Translations under genes and position numbers: made by a program | Part shown: positions 53,650-64,000 of the stretch, piece by piece | How the letters are laid out: the number at the start of each line of letters is the position of its first letter | Numbering within the stretch: the first letter of the stretch is position 1 | DNA from: Arthrobacter sp. PGP41 | GTDB taxonomy: Bacteria; Actinomycetota; Actinomycetes; Actinomycetales; Micrococcaceae | DNA length: 64,000 nt | Direction of reading: 5' to 3' | Assembly: GCF_002953935.1 (NCBI RefSeq) | Contig: NZ_CP026514.1 | Coordinates: 1,674,001 to 1,738,000 of the forward strand | The notes under the pieces: model-generated | What the model was told of the DNA's origin: nothing | Database searches by the model: none | The model's input: only the letters and a program-made list of their open reading frames with translations

Positions 53650-54320
53650 TGATACTCCTTGGCGGGTGCTTTGGCGAGGATATGGGCTACCTGGGCGCTG
53701 CGGTCAACCTGCAGCATCGCATGCACGGTATCGCCGTCCTGGTAGGCGGTGGCGGCGTCCGGCAGGAGTCCCTCACCAAAACGGGTCAGGTACGCCACCC
53801 GGATAGCGGCGGCTTTCTCAATGGTGCTCACCCGTTGCCCGATCCAGCTGGCGTCGAGGTCGAGCTCGGCGAGCACCAGGCGTCCGGACGGCTCCCGGAA
53901 ATCACCTGCGAGGTGCTGTTCGGGCAGGATACGCCGCAGTACCTGGTCCGCGCTCCAGCGCACGGCCGCAACGGTGGGAATCCCAAGGCGCTGGTAGATC
54001 TCGGCACGGCCGGGATCATAGATGCGGGCCACGACGTGGGGGACGTGGAACGTTTCCCTGGCTACCCGGGTGGCAAGGATGTTGGAGTTGTCGCCGCTGG
54101 AGACGGCGGCGAACGCGTACGCTTCAGCCACGCCGGCCTGTTTCAGGGTGTCCCGGTCGAAGCCGACGCCGGTGACTTTGCGTCCGGTGAATCCTTGCCG
54201 GAGCCTGCGGAAGGCGCGGTCGTCCTGGTCGATGATGGCCACGGAATGCCCGGCGTCCTCCAGCGTGTGCGCCAGCGTTGCCCCTACCCGGCCACATCCC
54301 ATGATCACGAAATGCGCCAC
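53646..54320 (-). CDS. ceoB: TrkA family potassium regulatory protein (CeoB-like)
   Basis: 224 residues from a GTG at 54320 with GAGGAG 5 nt upstream. RCK domain HFVIMGCGRVGATLAHTLEDAG (GxGxxG), then a C-terminal TrkA-C part. The upstream -35-like TTGACA and TACAGA lie about 25 nt before the start. It is divergent from the permease gene at 54440. The arrangement of two TrkA genes back-to-back with an APC permease is the same as mycobacterial CeoB/CeoC. Confidence 0.92.
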   Translation of the reverse strand: MAHFVIMGCGRVGATLAHTLEDAGHSVAIIDQDDRAFRRLRQGFTGRKVTGVGFDRDTLKQAGVAEAYAFAAVSSGDNSNILATRVARETFHVPHVVARIYDPGRAEIYQRLGIPTVAAVRWSADQVLRRILPEQHLAGDFREPSGRLVLAELDLDASWIGQRVSTIEKAAAIRVAYLTRFGEGLLPDAATAYQDGDTVHAMLQVDRSAQVAHILAKAPAKEYQ

Positions 54321-54427
54321 GGTCTCTCCTCTGTATTCCTGTCAAGCTCCTGCTGCTAGAACTCTACCGCCAGCGTGCGGGCTCCCGTTGTCGCCCGGTC
54401 CGTCATGACATCGTCCGGGAATCAGAC

Positions 54428-54433
54428 TAGCTT
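54428..54433 (+). promoter_or_regulatory. Probable -10 element (TAGCTT) for the APC permease gene
   Basis: TAGCTT is exactly 6 nt before the GTG at 54440. No Shine-Dalgarno sequence lies between. Confidence 0.5.
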
Positions 54434-54439
54434 TGTGGG

Positions 54440-56416
54440 GTGTTGACAATATTGAACGCCGTCAAGCGTGTGCTGGTGGGGAGGCCATTTCGAAATGACC
54501 GCCTGGCCCACACGCTGCTTCCCAAACGGATCGCACTTCCGGTCTTCGCCTCCGACGCACTCTCTTCCGTAGCCTATGCGCCGGACGAGATCCTGCTGAC
54601 GCTGGCGCTGGCGGGCGTCAGTGCGGTGGCGTTCTCGCCGTGGGTGGGCGTGGCGGTGATGGTGGTCCTGCTGACGGTGGTGGCCTCCTACCGGCAGAAC
54701 GTCCACGCCTATCCTTCCGGCGGCGGCGACTACGAGATCGCCGGCGAGAACCTGGGGAGGTACGCAGGCCTCACGGTGGCGTCGGCACTGCTGGTGGACT
54801 ACGTCCTGACAGTGGCGGTGTCCATATCCTCGGCGGCCGCCTACCTCACCACCGCCGTCCCTTCCCTGCACGGCCAGCAGGCCGCCATTGCCGCCACCGG
54901 CGTCGTCATCCTTGCTCTGGTGAACCTGCGCGGGATCAAAGAGGCCGGCACCCTCTTCGCCGTCCCCACCTACATCTTTATGGCCTCCATCCTCGGCATG
55001 ACGGCGGTGGGACTGTTCCAGGCGGCAACCGGACAGCTGGGCCAGGCGCCCTCCGCTGCCTTCACGATCGTCCCCGCCCCTGGTTTCGACGAGGGCCTTG
55101 TGGGCCTCGCCGGCGCCTTCCTGCTGCTGCGGGCCTTTTCCTCGGGCGCCGCGGCGCTGACCGGCGTCGAAGCCATCAGCAACGGCGTGCCCAACTTCCG
55201 GCCGCCGAAGAGCAAGAACGCCGCCACCACCCTGTTGCTGCTGGGCGTCATCGGCGCCACCATGCTGGCAGGCATCATCTACCTGGCCAATGCCACCAAG
55301 GTGCACATCGTCCTGGACCCGGCAACCGAGTTCCTGCTCAACGGCAACCCGCTGCCGGAGGGGTACATCCAGAACCCTGCCATCAGCCAGATCGCCCAGA
55401 CGATTTTCGGTCCGGGATCCATACCGTTCTACATCGTGGTGGCCGCCACCGGCGTGATCCTGGTGTTTGCCGCCAACACCGCTTTCAACGGCTTTCCGGT
55501 GCTGGGCTCCATCCTCGCCCAGGACGGCTACCTGCCGCGGCAGCTGCGCACCAGGGGTGACAGGCTGGCGTTCAGCAATGGCGTCCTGGCCCTCGCCGCC
55601 GGCGCCCTGGTGCTGATCATCGCCTTCGACGCGGACGTCACCAAGCTCATCCAGCTCTACATCGTGGGTGTCTTCATCTCGTTCACCGCCAGCCAGCTGG
55701 GGATGATCCGGCATTGGGGGCGGCAGCTCAAGCTGGCCAAGGACAAGGCAGTCCGGCGCCGGATGGCCAAGTCCCGCGTCATCAACAGCATCGGCTTCGG
55801 CATGACGGCCACGGTCCTGGTCATCGTGCTGGTCACCAAGTTCGAGCAGGGCGCCTGGATTGCCCTGCTTGCCATGGTCATCCTGTTCCTCATCATGTGG
55901 AGCATCAGGGCGCACTACGACAACGTGGCCAGGGAACTGGCAGTGGACGAGGACTCTTCGCCGCGTGCCCTTCCCACCAGGGTGCACGCCGTCCTGCTGG
56001 TGTCCCATGTGCGCAAGCCCGTGCTGCGGGCGCTGGCGTATGCCAGGGCATCCCGGCCTTCCCGGCTTGATGCGGTAACAGTGGACATCGATGCCGAGGA
56101 AACCGCGCAGACCGTGGCTGACTGGGAAAAGCTGGAGATTCCGGTGCCGCTGACCGTGCTGGCCAGTCCGTACCGCGAGACTGTCACACCCATCATGGAG
56201 TACGTCAAACACATGCGGAAGGATTCCCCGCGCGACCTGATCGTGGTCTACATCCCCGAATACGTTGTAGGCAAGTGGTGGGAGCAGCTGGTCCACAACC
56301 AGACTGCCCTGCGAATCAAGACCCGGCTGCACTTTGAACCCGGCGTCATGGTGGCGAGCGTCCCCTGGCAGTTGAAATCATCCGAAGAAGCGAAGAACCT
56401 GCAGGACGTCCAATAA
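54440..56416 (+). CDS. APC-superfamily permease, KimA-like potassium transporter candidate
   Basis: 658 residues from the GTG at 54440. About twelve membrane helices, then a soluble C-terminal region (about 500-658). The start LVGRPFRNDRLAHTLLPKR and FASDALSSVAYAPDEILL closely resembles the KimA (YdaO) potassium/proton symporter family of Bacillus, as does YRQNVHAYPSGGGDYEIA. Divergent genes ceoB and ceoC encode potassium-linked RCK proteins, supporting potassium uptake. That substrate remains an inference; many annotations would only say amino-acid permease. The trmA-like gene begins within its stop codon (TAATG). Confidence 0.85.
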   Translation: MLTILNAVKRVLVGRPFRNDRLAHTLLPKRIALPVFASDALSSVAYAPDEILLTLALAGVSAVAFSPWVGVAVMVVLLTVVASYRQNVHAYPSGGGDYEIAGENLGRYAGLTVASALLVDYVLTVAVSISSAAAYLTTAVPSLHGQQAAIAATGVVILALVNLRGIKEAGTLFAVPTYIFMASILGMTAVGLFQAATGQLGQAPSAAFTIVPAPGFDEGLVGLAGAFLLLRAFSSGAAALTGVEAISNGVPNFRPPKSKNAATTLLLLGVIGATMLAGIIYLANATKVHIVLDPATEFLLNGNPLPEGYIQNPAISQIAQTIFGPGSIPFYIVVAATGVILVFAANTAFNGFPVLGSILAQDGYLPRQLRTRGDRLAFSNGVLALAAGALVLIIAFDADVTKLIQLYIVGVFISFTASQLGMIRHWGRQLKLAKDKAVRRRMAKSRVINSIGFGMTATVLVIVLVTKFEQGAWIALLAMVILFLIMWSIRAHYDNVARELAVDEDSSPRALPTRVHAVLLVSHVRKPVLRALAYARASRPSRLDAVTVDIDAEETAQTVADWEKLEIPVPLTVLASPYRETVTPIMEYVKHMRKDSPRDLIVVYIPEYVVGKWWEQLVHNQTALRIKTRLHFEPGVMVASVPWQLKSSEEAKNLQDVQ

Positions 56417-57786
56417 TGGCAAACACAGAAACACGGCCGCCCCTGACCGGAGACGCAGGCAGGGAAGTAGTGCTCGACGTCGGTCCGGTGGCCCACGGCG
56501 GCCACTGCGTTGCCAGGCACGAGGGCCGGGTGATTTTCGTCCGGCACGGCATTCCCGGGGAAAAGGTGCGGGTGCGGCTGACGGATGCGGAGGAAAAGGC
56601 CAAATTCTGGCGGGCGGACGTCGTCGAGGTCCTTGAAGCCTCTCCGGACCGCGTGGACCACTTCTGGCGCCTGGCCGATTCAACGCGGGCCTGGAGCCAC
56701 GGACACCCCCCGGTGGGCGGAGCCGAGTTCGGCCACATCACCCTCGCCCGCCAGCGCAGCCTCAAAGCGGAAGTGCTTGCCGAACAGCTCAAGCGGCTCG
56801 CCGGCGTCGAGCAGCTGCCCGGTGGGGCCGGGAGCGTGGAAGCCGTGGGCGGAACGGCCGACGGCGGGGACGGCCTTGGGTGGCGCACGCGCGCGGGCTT
56901 TGCGGTCACCCCCGGCGGCAGGCTGGGCATGCACGCGCACCGCTCCACGCACATCGTTCCGGTCCGGGAGATGCCGCTCGCTTCGGAGGCAATCAACAAC
57001 CTGCGCCTCTGGGACGTCGACCTCCAGGGCATCGAGCGCGTGGAAGTGGCTGCACCGGCCAACGGCTCGCGTCCCCTGGTGCTGCTGGCGCCAGGACCGG
57101 GAACCAAGCCCAAACGGCTTAGCGCCATCGCAGCCCAACTGCCCGGCGAGGTGTCCGTAGCCACTTTCGACCCCGCTACTGAGGCCGTGCAGCAGCTTCG
57201 CGGCCGTACGTGGGTGCAGGAATCAGCGGCCGGGCACGACTACCGGGTCACCGGCGCAGGGTTCTGGCAGATCCACCGCGACGCGCCCGGGGCCCTTGTG
57301 GGGGCTGTCACAGAATTCCTCCGCGGCGGGGGCTTCCTCCACCCCGGGGCGGTTGTTGCCGACCTCTACGCGGGAGCCGGCCTCTTCACCGCAGTCCTGG
57401 CTGACGCGGTGGGGGAGACGGGGTCCGTCCTGTCCGTGGAAGGTGCCGCCGGAACCAGCCGGGATGCACGGAAGAACCTGCACGGGGCGCCCCAGGTGGA
57501 GATCGTCCAAGGCAGGGTGGAGCGCGTGCTCCGCCAGAAACCGCGGAGTTTTGACGCCCTGATCCTGGACCCGCCCCGGGCGGGGGCAGGGAAGGCAGTG
57601 GTGAGCCAGCTTGTTGAGGCCCGCCCCCGCGCCATTGCCTACGTGTCCTGTGATCCGGCGTCGTTCGCCCGGGACGTGGGGTACTTCCGCCAGGCGGGAT
57701 GGGGGCTGTCAGGCCTCCGTGCCTTCGATCTCTATCCCCATACCCACCATCTGGAGACGGTGGCGCTGCTGGCGCCCCTTCCGTGA
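56416..57786 (+). CDS. TrmA/RumA-type RNA uridine methyltransferase
   Basis: 456 residues. A TRAM domain at about 10-70 (LDVGPVAHGGHCVARHEGRVIF, then RHGIPGEKVRVRLT) is followed by the SAM-dependent core with VVADLYAGAGLFTAVLAD (motif I), DALILDPPRAGAGKAVV and the catalytic nucleophile in YVSCDPASFARDV. It should make 5-methyluridine in tRNA or rRNA. The N-terminal FeS cysteines of RumA are absent. The start overlaps the permease stop by 1 nt (TAATG). Confidence 0.88.
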   Translation: MANTETRPPLTGDAGREVVLDVGPVAHGGHCVARHEGRVIFVRHGIPGEKVRVRLTDAEEKAKFWRADVVEVLEASPDRVDHFWRLADSTRAWSHGHPPVGGAEFGHITLARQRSLKAEVLAEQLKRLAGVEQLPGGAGSVEAVGGTADGGDGLGWRTRAGFAVTPGGRLGMHAHRSTHIVPVREMPLASEAINNLRLWDVDLQGIERVEVAAPANGSRPLVLLAPGPGTKPKRLSAIAAQLPGEVSVATFDPATEAVQQLRGRTWVQESAAGHDYRVTGAGFWQIHRDAPGALVGAVTEFLRGGGFLHPGAVVADLYAGAGLFTAVLADAVGETGSVLSVEGAAGTSRDARKNLHGAPQVEIVQGRVERVLRQKPRSFDALILDPPRAGAGKAVVSQLVEARPRAIAYVSCDPASFARDVGYFRQAGWGLSGLRAFDLYPHTHHLETVALLAPLP

Positions 57787-57803
57787 TGCCACTGCGGTTT
57801 TCG

Positions 57804-57820
57804 ACTACGATGGCCGTAGT
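57804..57820. promoter_or_regulatory. Palindrome P1 upstream of acn
   Basis: ACTACG-ATGGC-CGTAGT is a perfect 17-bp palindrome 18 nt after the methyltransferase stop. Its core CTAC...GTAG resembles the cyd operators but the half-sites are 7 rather than 5 nt apart. Confidence 0.45.
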
Positions 57821-57863
57821 AGTCCCACGTCGCGCTCCGTAGTCACGGCCGGCCGTGTGCAAT

Positions 57864-57877
57864 TTTCGGGCCCGAAA
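57864..57877. promoter_or_regulatory. Palindrome P2 upstream of acn
   Basis: TTTCGGGCCCGAAA is a perfect 14-bp palindrome. It occupies the spacer between a possible -35 (TGTGCA, 57856-57861) and -10 (TAATTA, 57879-57884), a position suited to regulation. Confidence 0.5.
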
Positions 57878-57899
57878 CTAATTAGGGCTTCCTAACTAG
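57878..57899. promoter_or_regulatory. Palindrome P3 upstream of acn
   Basis: CTAATTAGG-N4-CCTAACTAG is a nine-bp inverted repeat with one mismatch that overlaps the candidate -10. The inner TTAGG-N4-CCTAA is perfect. Confidence 0.5.
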
Positions 57900-57951
57900 C
57901 AGGCGGTCAACCGCGCGACAAAGATGAAACTGTTGCGAGAGGAGTCCTGCG

Positions 57952-60777
<2,826 letters not shown>

Positions 60778-60803
60778 CGGGTTCCGCGAGCAGGCACCAC
60801 CTC

Positions 60804-60842
60804 CCGAAGCCCCGGCCGGTCACCGACCAGCCGGGGCTTCGG
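60804..60842 (+). terminator. Terminator after acn
   Basis: CCGAAGCCCCGGC and GCCGGGGCTTCGG form a 13-bp perfect stem, followed by CTTTTGGG. It starts 27 nt after the acn stop. Confidence 0.85.
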
Positions 60843-60918
60843 CTTTTGGGGTGAGCCAGGCCCTGCGGGCCGAGGCGTTAGAGTTAAACGGCACGTCTAC
60901 CACCCGAAGGAGGGGTCA

Positions 60919-62892
60919 TTGGGAATCTTGGACACCATCCGGAATCCGCAGGACCTGAACGAGTTGTCCGAAGAACAGCTGAAAGAGTTGGCTTCGGAGG
61001 TCAGGGAGTTCCTGATCACGAACGTCTCCCAGACCGGCGGCCACCTCGGACCAAACCTCGGCGTGGTGGAGCTGACACTTGCCGTGCACCGCATCTTCGA
61101 TTCGCCCCGTGACAGCATCGTTTTTGACACCGGCCACCAGTCGTACGTCCACAAGCTCCTGACCGGGCGCCAGGACTTCAGCACCCTTCGCCAGGAAGGC
61201 GGCCTCTCCGGCTACCCGTCCCGCGCGGAGTCCGAACATGACATTGTGGAGAGTTCGCACGCCTCCTCTTCACTGTCGTGGGCCGACGGCATCTCCCGCG
61301 CCCGGCAGCTGACCGGCGAAGGCGACCGGCACGTCGTCGCCGTCGTAGGCGACGGTGCCCTCACCGGCGGCATGGCCTGGGAAGCCATCAACAACATCGC
61401 CGCGGACAAGAAGCGCCGCGTTGTCATTGTGGTCAATGACAACGGCAGGTCCTACGCTCCCACCGTGGGCGGCTTCGCCGACTACCTGGCCTCGCTGCGC
61501 CCCACCATCGACTCCTTCCGCGCCACCCCCGCCTACGAACGGGCGCTGGACTGGTGGAAGAAGAAGCTGCAGAGCGGCGGGCCCGTTGGCCAGTTCACCT
61601 ACAAGAGCCTGCACGCCATGAAGAAGGGCATCAAGGACTGGTGGGCGCCGCAGGGGATGTTCGAGGACCTCGGCATGAAGTACATCGGCCCGGTGGACGG
61701 CCACAACCTCCAGGCGATGGAGCACGCCCTCGCCACGGCCAAGCACTACGCGGGCCCGGTGATCGTCCACGCCATGACCGAAAAGGGCCACGGCTACGCT
61801 CCTGCACGTGCCCATGAGGCTGACCAGTTCCACGCCGTCGGCATTATCGACCCCGAAACGGGCGAGCCCACCGGAACCGCCGGGGCCCAGTCCTGGACGT
61901 CCGTGTTTGCCGATGAGATCGCCGCCATCGCGGATGAGCGGAAGGACGTCGTGGGCATTACCGGCGCCATGCTCATCCCCGTGGGCCTGCACAAGTTCGC
62001 TGCCCGGCACCCGGACCGCGTGATCGACGTCGGAATCGCCGAACAGCACGCCCTCACCTCCGCTGCGGGAATGGCGTTCGGCGGCCTGCATCCGGTGGTC
62101 GCCGTCTACGCCACCTTCCTCAACCGGGCCTTCGACCAGCTCCTGATGGACGTGGCGCTGCACAAGGCAGGCGTCACCATCGTCCTGGACCGTGCCGGGG
62201 TCACCGGGCCGGACGGTGCCAGCCACCACGGCATGTGGGACATGTCCATGGTCCAGATCGTTCCCGGCCTCCATCTGGCGGCGCCGCGCGACGCCACCAG
62301 GCTGCGCGAGGAACTCCGCGAAGCTGTAGCCGTCAGCGACGCACCCACGGTGGTCCGCTTCTCCAAAGGCTCCGTTGGAGCCGAAGTGGAAGCGCTGGAA
62401 CGGCTCCGTGACGGCGTGGACGTGCTGGCCCGCAGGCCCAGCGGCTCAACCGAGAACGATGTCCTGATCATCAGTGTGGGCGCCATGTCCGAACTCGCGC
62501 TGGATGTGGCCAACCGGCTTGGCGCGCAAGGCATCAGCTCCACGGTGGTGGACCCGCGCTGGGTCCTGCCCGTTCCGCGCTCCATCATTGCCCTGGCGTC
62601 CCACCACCGCCTGGTCATTTGCATCGAGGACGGCGTCCGTGCCGGCGGCGTCGGTTCACGGATCCGCCAGGAAATGCGCGCAGCAGGCGTGGACACCGCC
62701 CTGAACGAGGTGGGCCTGCCGGTCGAATTCCTGGACCACGGCACCCGCGGACAGATCCTCGAACGCGTGGGCCTGACCGCCCAGCAGATCACGCACGACG
62801 TCGTAGCGCAGGTTCTCGGGACCAAGGTCCCGTTTGCGCGTCCCCTGCCCGGACAACAGCACCCCACCACCGGCAGCCTTCCGATTCTGTGA
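60919..62892 (+). CDS. dxs: 1-deoxy-D-xylulose-5-phosphate synthase
   Basis: 657 residues from the TTG at 60919, which has AAGGAGG 5 nt upstream. It joins pyruvate and glyceraldehyde 3-phosphate, the first step of the MEP isoprenoid pathway. The ThDP-binding [16 protein letters not shown] (from about 144) and [13 protein letters not shown] are visible. The transketolase pyrimidine-binding part has [18 protein letters not shown]. The C-terminal transketolase domain is complete. The downstream DUF402 gene overlaps its stop by 4 nt (GTGA). Confidence 0.97.
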   Translation: MGILDTIRNPQDLNELSEEQLKELASEVREFLITNVSQTGGHLGPNLGVVELTLAVHRIFDSPRDSIVFDTGHQSYVHKLLTGRQDFSTLRQEGGLSGYPSRAESEHDIVESSHASSSLSWADGISRARQLTGEGDRHVVAVVGDGALTGGMAWEAINNIAADKKRRVVIVVNDNGRSYAPTVGGFADYLASLRPTIDSFRATPAYERALDWWKKKLQSGGPVGQFTYKSLHAMKKGIKDWWAPQGMFEDLGMKYIGPVDGHNLQAMEHALATAKHYAGPVIVHAMTEKGHGYAPARAHEADQFHAVGIIDPETGEPTGTAGAQSWTSVFADEIAAIADERKDVVGITGAMLIPVGLHKFAARHPDRVIDVGIAEQHALTSAAGMAFGGLHPVVAVYATFLNRAFDQLLMDVALHKAGVTIVLDRAGVTGPDGASHHGMWDMSMVQIVPGLHLAAPRDATRLREELREAVAVSDAPTVVRFSKGSVGAEVEALERLRDGVDVLARRPSGSTENDVLIISVGAMSELALDVANRLGAQGISSTVVDPRWVLPVPRSIIALASHHRLVICIEDGVRAGGVGSRIRQEMRAAGVDTALNEVGLPVEFLDHGTRGQILERVGLTAQQITHDVVAQVLGTKVPFARPLPGQQHPTTGSLPIL

Positions 62893-63506
62893 GGGAAGAA
62901 GACGCACTGAAGTACCCGGGTGCAGCGGGGGAGTCCGGGCGGCCCGTGCACACCACTACCACGCGGGTTCCCGCCGGGCTGCAGCCTGGCCAGCTGGTAG
63001 TGGCCAGGAACAGGAAATGGAACGGCAAGGCGCACTGGGTAGTGCCGGGGCGCTACCTGGGCGAAGACGAACATGGGTGGTGGATCTTCCAGGGAACCAA
63101 TGAGTTCTGCTCCAGGCCCGGTGCGGCGTTCTACACCAAATCCGACGCCGTGCTGCTGGTTCCGCGCTCCGGCGACTGGGTTGCCACGTTCTACGATGAC
63201 GCCCACCCGAACGGGGTCCGGGTGTACGTGGACCTGGCCGTGGGCCACGAGTGGACCGTCATCCGGCCCGCCGTCACCGAGTTCCATGTGATCGACATGG
63301 ACCTGGATGTCATCCGCACCGAAGACCGCGGCGTGTTCATCGACGACCAGGACGAGTTCGCCGAGCACAGTATCTCCATGCATTACCCGGACCGGCTGGT
63401 GGCGGACATCCAAAAGGCCGCAGACCAGCTTTACCATGCCGTCAAGGCGCAACACGCTCCGTTCGACGGCACTGACGTCGCATGGTTCACAAAGGGACGA
63501 AAATGA
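62889..63506 (+). CDS. DUF402 domain protein
   Basis: 205 residues from the GTG at 62889, which overlaps the dxs stop. A GTG at 62946 is an alternative. The DUF402 fold is recognisable from the stretch ending in [17 protein letters not shown] and from [24 protein letters not shown], with acidic residues for a divalent metal. Characterised relatives (such as Ntdp/YgaC in Bacillus and SC4828 in Streptomyces) are nucleoside tri- and diphosphate phosphatases. The substrate here is unknown. It is translationally coupled to dxs and to the next gene. Confidence 0.82.
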   Translation: MREEDALKYPGAAGESGRPVHTTTTRVPAGLQPGQLVVARNRKWNGKAHWVVPGRYLGEDEHGWWIFQGTNEFCSRPGAAFYTKSDAVLLVPRSGDWVATFYDDAHPNGVRVYVDLAVGHEWTVIRPAVTEFHVIDMDLDVIRTEDRGVFIDDQDEFAEHSISMHYPDRLVADIQKAADQLYHAVKAQHAPFDGTDVAWFTKGRK

Positions 63507-64000
63507 GCGGAATTGTCAGGGTCTACAAGCGCGACGACGAGGGCACCCTCCACTTCCGGGAGGCCTGGTACGACGGGGACTACAGCCAGTTCGTCATGAA
63601 CTACGGCGTGGTGGGGCACCAGAGCAAAACGGAAGAAACCGACGTGCCGGATGCGGAGGCAGCCGAGGGGCTCCTGGACGCCTTCGCGGCCCAGTGCGCC
63701 GAGGACGGATACGCCGAAATCCCCGACGAGGAGCAGTTCTGGGTGGTTGCCCAGTTCGCACTCAAAACCAGGGAAGGCACGGACCGGGACCGCTACCTCG
63801 AAGAGAAGGCAACGGACGCCCTCATCAGCCACCTCGCCTGGCGTGGACTGGGAACCGTGGAGCGTTCCGGGTTCACGGATTACAAGCTGAACATCTTCTG
63901 CCTTTGCCCCGACGTGAACAAGGCCGTCAACGCCATCAAGGTCTGCACCCGCGGCGAGGACCTGGACTTCACCAAGCTGAGCATCGGGGCCGCCCCGTAC
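63503..64000 (+). CDS. Unknown protein, 5' part (runs off the right edge)
   Basis: 166 codons are visible from the ATG at 63503, which overlaps the DUF402 stop by 4 nt (ATGA). The frame is open to the window end, so the protein is longer. The visible part is soluble and acidic, with [21 protein letters not shown] at the start and CLCPDVNKAVNAIKVC later. I do not recognise a family. Operon position suggests it is expressed with dxs and the DUF402 gene. Confidence 0.7.
   Translation, partial: MSGIVRVYKRDDEGTLHFREAWYDGDYSQFVMNYGVVGHQSKTEETDVPDAEAAEGLLDAFAAQCAEDGYAEIPDEEQFWVVAQFALKTREGTDRDRYLEEKATDALISHLAWRGLGTVERSGFTDYKLNIFCLCPDVNKAVNAIKVCTRGEDLDFTKLSIGAAPY

Noticed and set aside
54422..56332. 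Long open frame of 636 codons on the minus strand
   Set aside because: It is antisense to the APC permease, is His/Gln/Gly-rich and matches no family.

Overview
The window is a contiguous piece of chromosome from a high-GC Gram-positive actinobacterium. Gene order, protein families and GTG/TTG start usage fit the Micrococcaceae, most likely Arthrobacter or Pseudarthrobacter. That placement comes from recognising families and synteny, not from a database search. It holds about 57 protein genes, densely packed on both strands. I see no rRNA, tRNA, CRISPR array, insertion sequence, phage or plasmid gene, so this is core genome rather than an island.

Layout. 1-7.4 kb: nitrogen assimilation (the end of a glutamine synthetase, glnE, the main glnA on the minus strand with an unusual repeat-rich upstream region, and a divergent RDD membrane gene). 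7.4-10.4 kb: a minus-strand group with a DUF3817 gene, a DUF4191 gene, lipA and lipB. 10.6-17.8 kb: a transmembrane Ser/Thr kinase, a TIGR01777 epimerase, a very large tricorn-like protease, an OsmC protein and a small four-helix membrane protein. 18-23 kb: the E2 and E3 subunits of a 2-oxoacid dehydrogenase and leucyl aminopeptidase. 23.3-31.3 kb: a PAC2 protein, an MFS transporter, a DUF4192 protein, the primary sigma factor sigA, a small zinc-ribbon protein and a type II topoisomerase B subunit.

31.4-39.2 kb is the most interesting part. A BlaI-type repressor and an M56 (BlaR1-like) membrane protease are divergent from cydA-cydB-cydDC (cytochrome bd oxidase and its fused assembly exporter). 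Three perfect 17-bp palindromes, TTCTAC-N5-GTAGAA, lie in the shared control region. A fourth near-perfect copy lies 22 kb away in front of the small four-helix membrane gene at 17.8 kb. This looks like a BlaI/BlaR-type switch controlling respiration, with no beta-lactam connection visible.

39.2-64 kb: a DinB-like protein, the topoisomerase A subunit, a GNAT/acyl-CoA-synthetase fusion (PatA-type protein acetyltransferase), a DUF5998-phosphodiesterase-thymidine kinase operon, sepH, DUF4193 and DUF3093 genes, then a block like the one around dut and ceoBC in mycobacteria: dut, DUF3710, OB-fold, DUF3159, ceoC/ceoB, a KimA-like permease and a TrmA-type methyltransferase. The window ends with aconitase, dxs, a DUF402 gene and a truncated unknown gene.

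A recurring feature is a TAnnnT hexamer usually exactly 6 nt before an ATG or GTG without a Shine-Dalgarno sequence, seen at about a dozen genes. It implies many leaderless transcripts and was used to choose starts. Intergenic gaps are mostly under 300 bp. The two of about 300 bp (upstream of glnA and of sigA) are described as regulatory.
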